Shown: one piece after another, positions 50,161-60,191 of the stretch
How positions within the stretch are numbered: the stretch's first letter is position 1
Layout: the number at the start of each line of letters is the position of its first letter
Assembly: GCF_001641265.1 (NCBI RefSeq)
Contig: NW_020167524.1
Coordinates: forward strand, 558,001 to 622,000
DNA from: Pseudogymnoascus destructans
Lineage: Eukaryota > Ascomycota > Leotiomycetes > Thelebolales > Thelebolaceae
Length of the DNA stretch: 64,000 bases
Direction of reading: 5' to 3'
The notes under the pieces: generated by a model
Told to the model about the DNA's origin: nothing
The model's input: only the letters and a program-made list of their open reading frames with translations
The model's database searches: none
Position numbers and translations under genes: made by a program

Positions 50161-53100
50161 CTACGCCACGACCTCGTCGTCTTCCGTGATTCTGTCATAC
50201 TCCGATGGCTGTAGCAAGATCCTGTTGTTGCGATCTTCGGCGGGTACTCCGTCTCGAGACGCACCGAAGTCAAGTATCTATTAGATAGTTAATGCTGATA
50301 AGACCCAAATGCTATGAAGGCACATACCTCTATAAACGTGAACCCTTCTCTCTGTACAGCTGCAACACATCTTCTCTCGTCGAATTTCACCTGCCAGACT
50401 CCACTGAGATCCGTCAGGAGGTCTTGAATGCACTCTCCAGTCTTGACGTTCCACATCTTCAGCGTGCGGTCCGAGCCGGATACCACCTTGTTACCATCGT
50501 GCTGGAAACATGTGATGGCACCGGTGTGAGCGGTAAGCGTGTTCTTGCATTGCCCATTCTCTGGGTCCCAGATCCTCAGCGTAGAATCCGCTGCAGCTGA
50601 GACCAGGCGCTCGTCTTTCAGGTCCAGTAGACCCACTAGGGAGGAGTGGCCATCGAGGGTGAAGAGGCACATTCCAGTCTCCAGTGACCAGATCTTCACT
50701 GTGTTATCCATAGAGCCGCTGATGCAACGCTTACGTTTATGATCGAGTACAACACTGTACACTTTCTGGATATGACCGCGAAGCTGGTGTACGCTCTCTC
50801 CAGTGGAGATCTTCCATACCCTGACCGACGAATCGTAGCTGCCACTCACGAGGGTGTCTTCGTGGGCAGCGATAGCACGCACAGAGCTGGTGTGGCCTTG
50901 CAGAGTACGGACGTAGTATGGACAGTCTGAATCATTCGCGGGAGGGCCAGCTGCGAGATATTTCTTAGACCCCTGTTCCGGCAATCTCCATACTCGGAGC
51001 TGTGCATCGCGGGAACCTGTAATAATCAAAGGCTTCTCGGGAACCATGACTGGCCTATCATTGTAGACCTTTCCAGTGTCGAGAGGCATCAAAATTTGGA
51101 GACATCTAACAGTTGATGTATGCCCGTGGAAAATCTGGGTGCACAAGCCCTTTTCAATATCCCACACACGGACTGACCTATCAGTTGATCCTGAGACGAG
51201 GACATTGCCTTCGTATTGCAATGCCCATACTCCGCCATCGTGTCCCGTCAGTCTCTTCCGAAGGGCACCCGTTTTCGTGTCGTATATGTGAATAAATGTG
51301 TCGTCGCTGCCAGTAATTATTTTGTCATCATCAAACTGGAGACAGGTAATGACGTGTCTTGGGTGTGCCGGGAAAGCCACATGTCGAGGTGCCACTTTGC
51401 CGCCACTCATCCAACTGCGTTGTAACATGAAGTGGCGCCTGTAGAGGGACTTGTAAAGGTGAAGTTTCCTCAAACTAGGAAGTCCAATTTCAGGGGCTGG
51501 CACTGCTAGAGCCGCCGCAGTTGCGGCAGCGTTAGGGCCCTCAGATTTGCGAGCCGAGCTGTGGTATTTTGAAGCTAGGCTTGTGTGTCGTGGCCTCTCT
51601 GTGACCTCTGCAGAAACGGCTCTTCTCTTTGACCTCTCTGGTCCATAGTTGATGTGGGCCCTCTTCCTTTTCCCTCCTTGGCGTAGGGATCCGGAGTGGC
51701 CAGCATGGGATCTAGTAGCAGTTGGAATGCTATCCACGTCAGATGACCCAGGACGCTGGCTGAGATCTTTCTCGCAGCCATCTGGACCATGCGGGTCTTG
51801 CCAGCCCCAGCCTTCCCTGATCGCCCGCTCCACTTCGCCCTCGGGGAGAACAAAGCGATGTCTTTCGATGAGTTCTTTCCATCCAGCCTCGTTCGTGTCG
51901 TTGATATCTCTCCAACGCTTGGAAACTTGTGCAGCACGGCAGCGGTCCCGGTGATCAAGGAAGCTAAGAATCTGTAGGCTCAACTCTGTCGGAAGTTCTT
52001 CGAGGAAGTCGCACTTTAAAGCTGGATTGACGACCCCGGCAATCACATGTAGGGTCTTTCTATTGCAGCGACGAAGAAATTGGTACATCATGAATGTCTT
52101 CATTTCCGAGGGCATCGAGTCGAAATTTTCTAGCATCGATGTCACATCCATAGCATTCCGTGGAGGTGCGTTTGCCAATGCATATTGTTCATTGGCATGG
52201 CCCAGTGACTCAAATGTCGACTTAGACTCTGCTGTGGCCGACAAAAGTGCATTGCCGGAAGCCTGTGATTCGGGGTCATCTCGTACTACCAGCTGAGCAT
52301 TATGAAGATTCGCCGCAGCTAAAGTTGGTGATAGGCTTGGACTTGGCAAGCTGGCCCCATGGGTGGCTCCTCCCGCACTTACGGACGACCGGAGTACGGA
52401 TGGCCCCGAAGAATCATCATTTAATGGAAAAGGCTCAAGATCTGATTCTGCGATAGGCGGTGTGGCAGTGGCGCTGGGGAACGAGCCTTGACTAGCAGTA
52501 AGGGATGGACTAGTGGCCTCCTCGAAAGAGCTATTCAGTGTCGACTCGGTAGCGGACGAGGTCAGCTGGGTCTGGAGCGGGCTTGTTTCGCGGTGACCGG
52601 TATCAGGAGTCGACAACATGGCAGGGTTGAACGAGGCGCGTCTGCTTGATGAGATCATCCGGTGTGGGAAGCTAGAACAGTGGGCGTCCAAGGGCGGTTG
52701 CTCCAGGCTGGATTGGCGTCGCGGGGCGTCCGAAATCCCGAGGAATGAATCGGGAGACCTTGGGTTTGTTGGTAAATATGATTGTGAGTTTTCGTCCGCA
52801 TTCTGGAAGCGCCTTGATGATCTGGTGGTATCGGGAGTTACGTATGCTCTTAAGCCTGTGAGTCCTCGTGACTGTAGTGTGGGAGGTGGCCGAGGTCTGG
52901 ATGAAGATGGAGATGCCTGGAGGATTAAAAGTCAGTGGTTCGTTATCAGATAGGTGGGGGGGGGAAGCATACGGAGGATAACGGCTTGCGGTCCTCACGG
53001 AAGTGCACAACCTCGCCGTTAACCTCGTAGGAGAAGCTTGAGATGGCTTCCGGCGTTGACTTCCTTGCCAGCGGGTATTGTTTCAAGTCGAGACTCTCCA

Positions 53101-53416
53101 ACGGCAGAGGCGGTCGGACAAATAGAGGCGGATATGATCTCTTCGTGGTTGTGGTGGTTGTGACTGTCTTCGTCTCGACACATTCGGCAAGATCGATTTG
53201 AAATGTCGACGAATCCCGGCTCTCCTGGTTGACCGGTCCGTCCCAAGCCATCTCGTCTTGGGGGCTGGGGGTTACACACCCATCGGGCTGAGAATCTTGT
53301 AGACTAGCAGTTGCCTTCGGCGAGAGTACAGTGGTGATGTGGTTTGGCGGGAGTAATTTGGCTCTTTGAGCCACTGTGGCCTGGCATGTCGCTGGTGGCC
53401 ATCGGGGCGGCTCCAT
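50161..53416 (-). CDS. CDC4: CDC4-type F-box/WD40 protein (SCF substrate receptor), three exons
   Basis: Model complement(join(50161..50277,50328..52916,52973..53416)), 1049 aa. Introns are 56 nt (GTATGC...CCAG) and 50 nt (GTATGT...TAG); both keep continuous family sequence. The N-terminal region carries ETKTVTTTTTTKRSYPPLFV, seen in fungal Cdc4 proteins, then a long Ser-rich disordered stretch. The F-box is at about residues 455-500 (LEELPTELSLQILSFLDHRD) and seven or eight WD40 repeats fill about 660-1035 (HDGGVWALQYEGNVLVSGST, SGSRD- and SGSYD-type blades). The C-terminus is acidic (ITEDDEVVA). Family role: it binds Skp1 via the F-box and recognises phosphorylated degrons, such as those of CDK inhibitors, for SCF ubiquitination in the nucleus. 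A start upstream of 53416 in another exon cannot be excluded. Confidence 0.93.
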
Positions 53417-53537
53417 ATTCAGCTGCCAGGTTTCTAAAGATAGAGACGCATAAACCCGATAGACGGACGAGAAATATATAGAAGGCCGAAGTTGTGTTCT
53501 CGAAACGCGCTCAGGACTGTGGGACACGAGACCTGGT

Positions 53538-53543
53538 ACGCGT
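53538..53543. promoter_or_regulatory. MluI cell-cycle box-like motif upstream of CDC4
   Basis: ACGCGT lies about 120 bp upstream of the chosen CDC4 start. This hexamer is the core of MBF sites driving G1/S genes in yeasts. A single six-base match has a sizeable chance of being random. Confidence 0.25.
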
Positions 53544-53967
53544 TTTGACGGCTCCTGCGATAAGGATAAGTTTCGAGGCGGCTAGAACGGCCGAACCTGG
53601 TGTACAGGGACGATCGTAGAACACTCCAGTAATTAAAGTTCCGGTATTCGAAGCAACAGCTAGAAGATGGCAGCCGTCGATAGATATCGTGTTGGGTACT
53701 GACTTATGGTAGTATCGGCAAGGGAGGGGCGGGTTGGCGGAGGAGGCGAAGTTGGATTACGGAGAGGAAAACGGCAACGATGAGTGGCGGGGGGCGCGTG
53801 GAAAGAGGAACGGCGGCAATCCTCGTCTGACCTTACCCCAAAGAGCCCGAGGGAGAAGACGAAGCTGGGGTTGTTATGTTAACGCGGGGCGTAAATGGGC
53901 TGACAGTTGAGGTTGAAGTTGAGGTCAAAGTCGAAGTTTGAAGAGGAAGCTAGTGGAGTGGAGGGGG

Positions 53968-54029
53968 GGTGGTGGTGGTGGTGGTGGTGGCGGCGGTGGT
54001 GGTGGTGGTGGTGGTGGTGGTGGTGGTGG
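53968..54029 (+). repeat. (GGT)n microsatellite in the CDC4-HOP1 promoter region
   Basis: About 20 GGT units with one GGCGGC interruption, following a GGAGGGGGGG run. It is strongly G-rich on the plus strand and could form G-quadruplex structures. It is non-coding. Confidence 0.95.
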
Positions 54030-54274
54030 AGGATGGCAGGCGCTTCGGGGATTTAGTCGAGCAGGCGGCGGGAGATGCCTCGACTCAACTCTGCCTCGTC
54101 TTGGCTAAGATTAGTGTTAGTCGGGGTACTTTGTAAATCGCGGAGTGCGGAGTACACGGGCGAAGTACCGTGCCAAGTTAGTAGGAGGAACCAGTAGGAC
54201 AGAGTCCGTAGTGTGCACTAAAATACAGAAAGCGTGATGTGACGAGCTAACTAGATACGGTTAAGCGTGGGGTA

Positions 54275-54369
54275 AGCAACATAAATCCAAGAATAAAGGA
54301 ATAACTTATAATTTCTGTTCGACAGGATCAGTTATTCCCATTTCGCTTTATTCTTGGATTTATGTTGCT
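54275..54369. repeat. Stem-loop with 23-bp perfect arms between CDC4 and HOP1
   Basis: 54275-54297 is the exact reverse complement of 54347-54369. An inner 8-bp pair (54298-54305 with 54331-54338) extends the stem after an 8-nt bulge on the right side, leaving a loop of about 25 nt. It lies between the divergent CDC4 and HOP1 genes. It may be a MITE relic, a terminator or a structured leader. Confidence 0.9.
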
Positions 54370-54429
54370 ATATTGCTATATTCTGTAGCATTTTACACAC
54401 GTGTATATCCCATGATTTGTATATTCTCT

Positions 54430-55110
54430 ACTCTCTCGTTATCTGCTCTCTCTCCTCTTCCTCTGCTCTTTACTCTCCATCGTCCTTCTCTGCTCACTCT
54501 GCTCACTCTGCTGTCTCTACTCCGTCAACCTTCTACGGCATCTCTTTCCTCTCTAGGATCTCCATAGTCTCTCTGCTCCTTGAAATATCACACAAGACAA
54601 TACTCTACCAACTGCACCTTCTGTAGACCACCGAGATCTTATCATCTACCTACTGCAGGATACTGAGAACCGATCATCTTCCTTTCGTTCTTTCCGTATT
54701 CAGCGTAAACAACAGCACTATGGATTGTGTTGCCTGCTTTGTCTGCCATACACTCTCTGGTACACAGCGCGTCTGCACGTGCGCCCTTCCTCTTTCGGTT
54801 CTTGTCCCCTCTCCCTCTTCCGTTCTTCCCCTCTTCCGTTCTTCCCCTCTCCCCTCTCCCCTCTTTTCATCTATTCCTTCTTTCCATCTCTTCCTTCTTT
54901 CCATCTCTCCCCTCTTTCCATCTCTTCATATTGTATTCACCTTTTTCCATCTCGTCTACTCTTCATATTGTATTCATCTGTTTCCTCCTCCTCTTTACAT
55001 TCTCTTTTCCTCGTTCAGCCTCTCACCTCACTTGTCAAATTTCGTCTCTGCTCTCGTGAATCATTCACTGCTCTGCCTCTCCCTCTCACTCAATCGGAAC
55101 TTCATCATTG
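54430..55110 (+). promoter_or_regulatory. Long pyrimidine-rich region upstream of HOP1
   Basis: About 680 bp, dominated by CTCT/TTCC on the plus strand, with local tandem copies of CTCTTCCGTTCTTCCC and CTTTCCATCTCTTC. Pyrimidine-rich tracts before start codons are common in filamentous fungal promoters and 5' UTRs, but this one is unusually long. An open frame through it encodes Ser/Pro/Leu-rich sequence and is not expected to be translated. Confidence 0.5.
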
Positions 55111-55141
55111 TCCTGCCATAATCTCCATCTTCGTCGTGAAG

Positions 55142-57564
55142 ATGAGAACACGGTCGGCACGTCAATGCCAAGGCGCTGCTGCCTCAACCGCCGTGATGCT
55201 GATTCCCAACCCCACCCAGACAGTATCGAAGATCAACCAGGCGCAGTCTCTCCACATAATCCAAACCACAGTCTCAGCAGCGCTTTCCACCATACTATGG
55301 ATCAACAACCTCTTTCCTGACGATCATTTCGAGACACGCAGTTACAACCTTGACGATCCGGCTTTCGCTTACACTATAAAGCCCCTAGCTCAAACTATTC
55401 GGGAAAGGAGGCAACAGGGAACCGGCGAAGCAAGGGTTACTTGGGAGTTTCTCCTCAGAGGGAAAACTACAAAGGTCGATAAGATCTGGTTGTGGCTGGT
55501 TAGAATTCACTCCCTTCCCACCGTTCACGCTACTTACGAAACAAAGGACGGAGTTTGCGACGCCATCAAGCATGGATATTTGGCAACATTTCAGATTACC
55601 TTCCACAAGGGGATAGTGTCACGCGACACCATAGCTGTAGCTTACGTGTTGAGGTTCAGCTACTCCAAGAATGGAGGCGAGATTCAGCTTGACATTTTGG
55701 CAGGAAATCAAGAGGTCGAAGTAACAACAGAGGACAAGCATAATTTGAGGAACATGTTTCATAAACTCATAACGATGTCCCAAGAAACAATGAAATTCCC
55801 AGGTATGCCCCACAGCCACGCCATCGACAGTGTTTGATTCCTTTATAGAAGATCCAACAATAAGCTTGCAATTGACCTACAACGAAACCTGCCCACCCGA
55901 TTATCGTCCGATGGGATTTGTCGTCGCTCCTGACCCGAGTATAATAATGGACGAACATAATGGCATGAGACTTGGTGACATGGACACGAAATATCACCGG
56001 TATGTCCCTATGGTATTTTGGCCTCATTTGCTAACTGTTTAGTGTTGGAATGAGCCTCGTCATTCCGCTACCAACCGCCGCCCATGGCTCAAATGGGTCT
56101 TCCCGGGCTGCGAGACGGTCCAACTCCCAGCTGATCTTGAACGACAGCAACCTCGTGTCCACTCCAGCTACTGCTTCCCCTTCTGATGGCTCCAGCTTCT
56201 TGAATACCCAGGAGCGCGCAGAAATACAACTAGTGCGCGAAATGGTAACGTACACTTAGTCTGTCTTTGTGCGGATCCTTGCTGACGATATTGCAGGTCC
56301 CCATGGGACGAGAAGTTGGAGATACCCAACGAGTGCAGGATACCCACTCACAAACAAGTCCTTCAGAGGGATCATTACCCACACCGCCACGTGCACCCAC
56401 CGGACAAGGTATCCCACCACCAGATGAGAGACGATTCTATTTCGACCGTGAAACTATTCGAAATCTCCATCCAACCCACAAGTGGCGGAATGGGCAGGTT
56501 CAGGTTTCGCACAGTGAAGCCCAAGACATAGAGTGCCATTGCGGAAAGCAATTTGCCAGCATGACTGTAAGATTCAATGCCATGTACTCATTGTCAATAC
56601 TGATTATTACAGGTACAATGTGAAATCTGTCAAAAGAGACAACACCTTCATTGCCACGGATACCTTGAAACAGACGTCATGGATACCCATGTGTGCTACA
56701 CATGTCTTTTGCATGCTGAGCCTGATCTCAGCAATGAAATGCAAGGGCTGTGGTTATTGAGACAAATTGTCTGGGTTGCATCTATGGAGAAGTATCCGCC
56801 CAAAGAAGCCGACTTGGCTGTCCGCATAGGTGAGCTGCCACAAATAGCCGAGTATTATAGTGAGATACTTACCGTTCGTTATTTAGGTTGCCTGGTGAAA
56901 GACGTTGTAGCCGTGAGCCAGAGGCTAGTCCAGGAGAAGTACCTGCGGAAAGTCAGCAAGCCACAGAGCAAGAAGCATAAGGACTATCACAGGCGGTCTC
57001 AGATACCACCTTATCAGTTCGTAGCGGAGGAAAAGGGGCGACTGTTCAAGGAATATCTTAATCCTACATTTGGGATAGAGAAATACGTATGTACTTGTAT
57101 TTGAATCCTTTGATCACACTTCAAACTAACGAGTCAAACCACTCTAGCTCCACGAACATCCGCAGGCCTCAGCCGCCAAGCCAAAGCTCGAGCAATCATC
57201 ATCACAGGCGGGCCCCGACTTTCGCATGAGCTCAATGGCACCTGAATCTGTGATGCTCATGCCAACTTCACGCCCACCGGCGACGCCGCAACCCCCCGGC
57301 GCGAAGCTCATCGGTACCGGTCCCCTATACGGCATCTTCGACGCTGATGACGACGCCGTGACACCCCATCCCGGCCATGTGGCTGCGGCGTCTAGCATGA
57401 GCAGTAGCACGCAGGGCTCGCCGAGCCAGATGGGCGGTCCTGGACCACGGCCGCCTCTGGCTCTGGGTGTGAAGAGGAAAGGGGATGATTTGGAGAGAGG
57501 TGCAAGGAGCCTGAAGCGAACGGATTGCGTGCACAGTCCTTTTCTGCTGAATAGGGCAGTGTGA
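55142..57564 (+). CDS. HOP1: HOP1-like meiotic HORMA-domain protein with PHD finger, at least seven exons
   Basis: Model join(55142..55802,55849..55999,56043..56244,56297..56566,56613..56829,56887..57086,57148..57564), 705 aa; introns of 43-61 nt each keep phase. A further 48-nt in-frame intron at 55499-55546 is likely, because RIHSLPTVHATYETK interrupts the usual HORMA sequence; the protein would then have 689 aa. The HORMA domain (residues about 25-270) has QAQSLHIIQTTVSAALSTIL, CDAIKHGYLATFQITFHKG and LQLTYNETCPPDYRP. A PHD-type finger at about 413-465 has ECHCGK, QCEICQKRQHLHCHGYL and THVCYTCLL, giving the C4HC3 order. The tail is Ser/Pro-rich and ends with a basic KRKGDDLERG segment. Family role: component of the meiotic chromosome axis that promotes inter-homologue recombination. 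Confidence 0.93.
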
Positions 57565-57974
57565 GTGTGGCGTCATGGGGGGATGTTGAATTCGCGGGGG
57601 ATTACGGAGATGGCTGGGTCTGGCTTAATGTTTTGGCGCCTCGTTAAATTGCTGGGTTGGGGGTGTTTCGCTCGATTTTGGGAGGGGAGTTGTACAAGCT
57701 GGCTGGATGCTCGAATGGGCTGGGCGGGGCTGCGAGATCACTGCATATGTAACTTAGCCTTTTGCTGATATATACTATAGATCGGCTTAAAATAACATCA
57801 ATTTTTTCAACCTTTTCTACCAACCGGAAATATAGATTCCATTCTCCTTCTTTTTGTATCCTCTGCAACGCCCCTGGCTGGTGGTGGATGCACGTGAACA
57901 ATATAAATAGCAGAACCCAGAACACAATGAGGCACGAATAACCAGCTTCAACATTCAAAATCTCGGATTGGAGA
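57565..57974. other. HOP1 3' flank, no gene seen
   Basis: No recognisable coding sequence. A T/A-rich segment at 57780-57860 may include the HOP1 polyadenylation region. Confidence 0.5.
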
Positions 57975-58334
57975 TTAATGGCCGAAGTTTGACCGAGACG
58001 GCGATGGGTTGTTCATAGAGCTCTGGTTCTGTAGATATGTGGGGGAACGGGGTTGAGAAAGGTTGTTCATAGAGCTCTGGTTCTGTGGATGTGTGGGGGA
58101 AAAAGGGGGGTGGTGAGAATGGGGGGGGTGGTGAGAAAGGGGGGGGTGGTGAGAAAAGGGGGGGGGGGGAGAGAAAGGGGGGGTGGTGAGAAAAGGGGGG
58201 TCAGCAGCCATGAGTCCCTCGCAACGGGCGCTGATGATGGTGGGATAGGATGGGTCGGCGGCCATGAGTCCCTCGCAACGGGCGCTGATGATGTGCACAA
58301 TCTTCCGGTTTTGAGTGTGCTTCCCGTCAGCCAT
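57975..58334 (-). CDS. Hypothetical 119-aa open frame with two in-frame 18-residue duplications
   Basis: The frame starts at ATG 58334 (MADGKHTQNRKIVH). IISARCEGLMAADP occurs twice, 54 nt apart (58202-58297). A Pro/His/Ser-rich core (PPFSHHPP repeats) corresponds to G-runs on the plus strand at 58102-58202. QNQSSMNN occurs twice at the C-terminus, again with a 54-nt period (58008-58100). Both duplications being multiples of three is compatible with coding constraint, but the protein matches no family I know and low-complexity DNA can produce this. Treat as doubtful. Confidence 0.3.
   Translation of the reverse strand: MADGKHTQNRKIVHIISARCEGLMAADPSYPTIISARCEGLMAADPPFLTTPPFSPPPPFSHHPPLSHHPPHSHHPPFSPTHPQNQSSMNNLSQPRSPTYLQNQSSMNNPSPSRSNFGH
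58102..58202 (+). repeat. G-run tract with quadruplex potential
   Basis: At least five runs of six or more G are spaced by GTGGTGAGAAA-type linkers on the plus strand. It is low complexity and prone to length change. Confidence 0.85.
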
Positions 58335-58553
58335 TGAAATATCTCACAAACACATTTTCATTTTCGATGATACCATTCACAACTCGGGCTATCCGCAGTT
58401 TTTTGTAGTGCACTGTCTGTTCTGAGGTAAGGGGTTGGGGGAATCATTATTTTATCATTTCTGGGTATCTATCCTATTCTGACAATACCGTGTGTTACTG
58501 TACGCCCATATAACATACAAGCCCAATAACGCCATCCAGGCCGTACATCACTG
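58335..58553. other. 3' flank of STN1
   Basis: AT-rich non-coding sequence downstream of the minus-strand STN1 stop. Nothing else is seen. Confidence 0.5.
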
Positions 58554-59545
58554 TCAGAAACCAAGAGCAGCGTACTTCCCTGCCTCCTCCGGACGGGAGC
58601 GAACAAGTCGCTGTATAGCCCTCGCTCGTCTCGCTTTCTCCCGTTCCTCTCTCGCTTTTATCTCTTTCTCGCTGGGCGCCTTCACTACCGCGGCATCTTC
58701 CTCCACCTTAGCTTCCGCCTTCTCCTTCTCCATCCTACCTCTCTTCTCCTTCCCCTCTCCACCATCATACTTCTCCCGCTTCGCCCTCCTCTCCCTCCTC
58801 CTCTTCCGCCTCTCCTCTTCCTCGACCCTCCACTTCTCGCCCTCAGCCTCCTCCCTACACCTCCTCTCCTCCTCCCCCGTCACCACCCACGGAACCTTCA
58901 ACACGTCCTCCCTAAACCTGACCCCCTCCCTCCACGCCCCCACCTCCGCCCTCGTATCCCCCAGTATAACAATCGCCTTCATAGCCAGCTGTCTCACGCC
59001 GCGAAACTCCCTGATACCCCCCTTCACCTTCACCACTTTGCCGATATCCACGCCACGCAGCTTCGGGCCGTCGGGGGAGACCATCGCGTCGTCTGCTGGG
59101 CGCTCGGTGGAGACTGCGATGGCTGCTACTGTGGCAGTGGCCTCCGACCGGGGGGGTGCGAGACATGTAGCTTCGATTGTGGCGCCGCTGCCGTCATCGA
59201 TGGTGATGCAGACGCGGTTATAGAATTCGTCCATCGCGACGATAATCCCAGTGAGACGCACCCATTTCATAGGGTGGTTGAGGTGAAAGTAAATCCCCTG
59301 CCCTGCTTTATGTCAGTCTTCCATCCACAAACTTGCCCAGATCACTCTTCCCCTTCCAGTGTCGTCCCGGCACGGATCGCAAAGCCTGGTTTGGCTACAG
59401 CTGAAATCATACGGAGAGACGAACCTTCATACTCCGCCACCTCGCGCAGCGCAAACACGTCCACGGCGCGCAGTGGGCACCAGCGTCCCAGGGTCGGGCT
59501 CAGCCCATGACAGTGGCTCGGGTACAGCACGGGCAGGGTCGTCAT
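58554..59545 (-). CDS. STN1: STN1-like telomere capping OB-fold protein, two exons
   Basis: Model complement(join(58554..59302,59425..59545)), 289 aa; the 122-nt intron has donor GTTCGT and acceptor CAG and joins ALREVAEYEG to QGIYFHLNHPMKWVRLTGII. Exon 1 contains YPSHCHGLSPTLGRW, corresponding to the conserved YPAYCF-SPT start of fungal Stn1. The OB fold (residues about 44-155) has VAMDEFYNRVCITIDDGSGA. From about residue 165 the protein is a highly charged Glu/Arg/Lys coiled coil. Family role: a CST-complex subunit that binds telomeric single strands with Ten1 and restrains telomerase. I do not see the C-terminal winged-helix domains of yeast Stn1, as usual in Pezizomycotina. It is divergent from the uS7m gene. 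Confidence 0.85.
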
Positions 59546-59946
59546 CGGTTGCGTCAGGGCTCATCGTCGGTGGGCATGTCGCGGCTTTGCGGGCTGGGTG
59601 TTCATGGCCTGTTTTGTGCCCTGGCGGATTGCGGCGCGTTGATGGTGAGTTGTGCGTGTCTGGGTGGTTGATGGTGGGAGTGGTGTGGGAGGCGCGTAAG
59701 CGACGCGATATCACGTGTGTGGTTGGATCTGGACTGGGATAGGTAGCTCATGAGGGTGGGACTGATGGAAAACGAGGAGTAGTTTGGAAGTTTGTAATAA
59801 AAAGAGTTATGTTTTGAAGACACTTGGCTTCGATGTTATTGTAATATCAATGGCTACCATTTGTGATGTTTGTAGTTTTGGTGTTAGTTTATCCTTTACG
59901 TACGTAGTTATCTAACGTTTATGCCAACAAATACATATCTATATTA
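59546..59946. other. STN1 promoter side of the divergent region
   Basis: No gene is supported. A frame upstream of the STN1 ATG is out of register with it. The sequence becomes AT-rich after 59790. Confidence 0.5.
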
Positions 59947-60002
59947 CCCCTCTGTTCCGTTCAGTTTCTTTTTTCAAAAAGAAACTGAACGGAACAGAGG
60001 GG
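59947..60002. repeat. Perfect 27-bp inverted repeat with a 2-nt loop
   Basis: 59947-59973 is the exact reverse complement of 59976-60002, separated only by TC. The arm is CCCCTCTGTTCCGTTCAGTT followed by TCTTTTT. It lies between STN1 (start 59545) and the uS7m gene (start 60192). Such a near-perfect palindrome would extrude as a cruciform or form a very stable RNA hairpin. It could also be a tiny foldback element or an assembly artefact. Confidence 0.97.
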
Positions 60003-60191
60003 TCTCTTCGTAGTGACAATTACCATTTATCACTATGCGCTGGCACTCTAGAGGCCTTGGCGGCACGACCTTCTCCACGAAGGAGGCTCAAATAATTCTT
60101 GCCTGAATTACTAGGCCTCAAAGCCTCCAACCAAGATTCCGAATAATTTTGAGCTTCACGAAGTATCGTCAATTCCACAATACAGCCCGCG

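Noticed and set aside
52618..52953. Plus-strand 111-codon frame over the CDC4 region
   Set aside because: It is antisense to CDC4 exon 2 and its 5' intron.
58554..59223. Plus-strand Ser/Ala-rich 243-codon frame
   Set aside because: It is the complement of the Glu/Arg-rich coiled-coil part of STN1.
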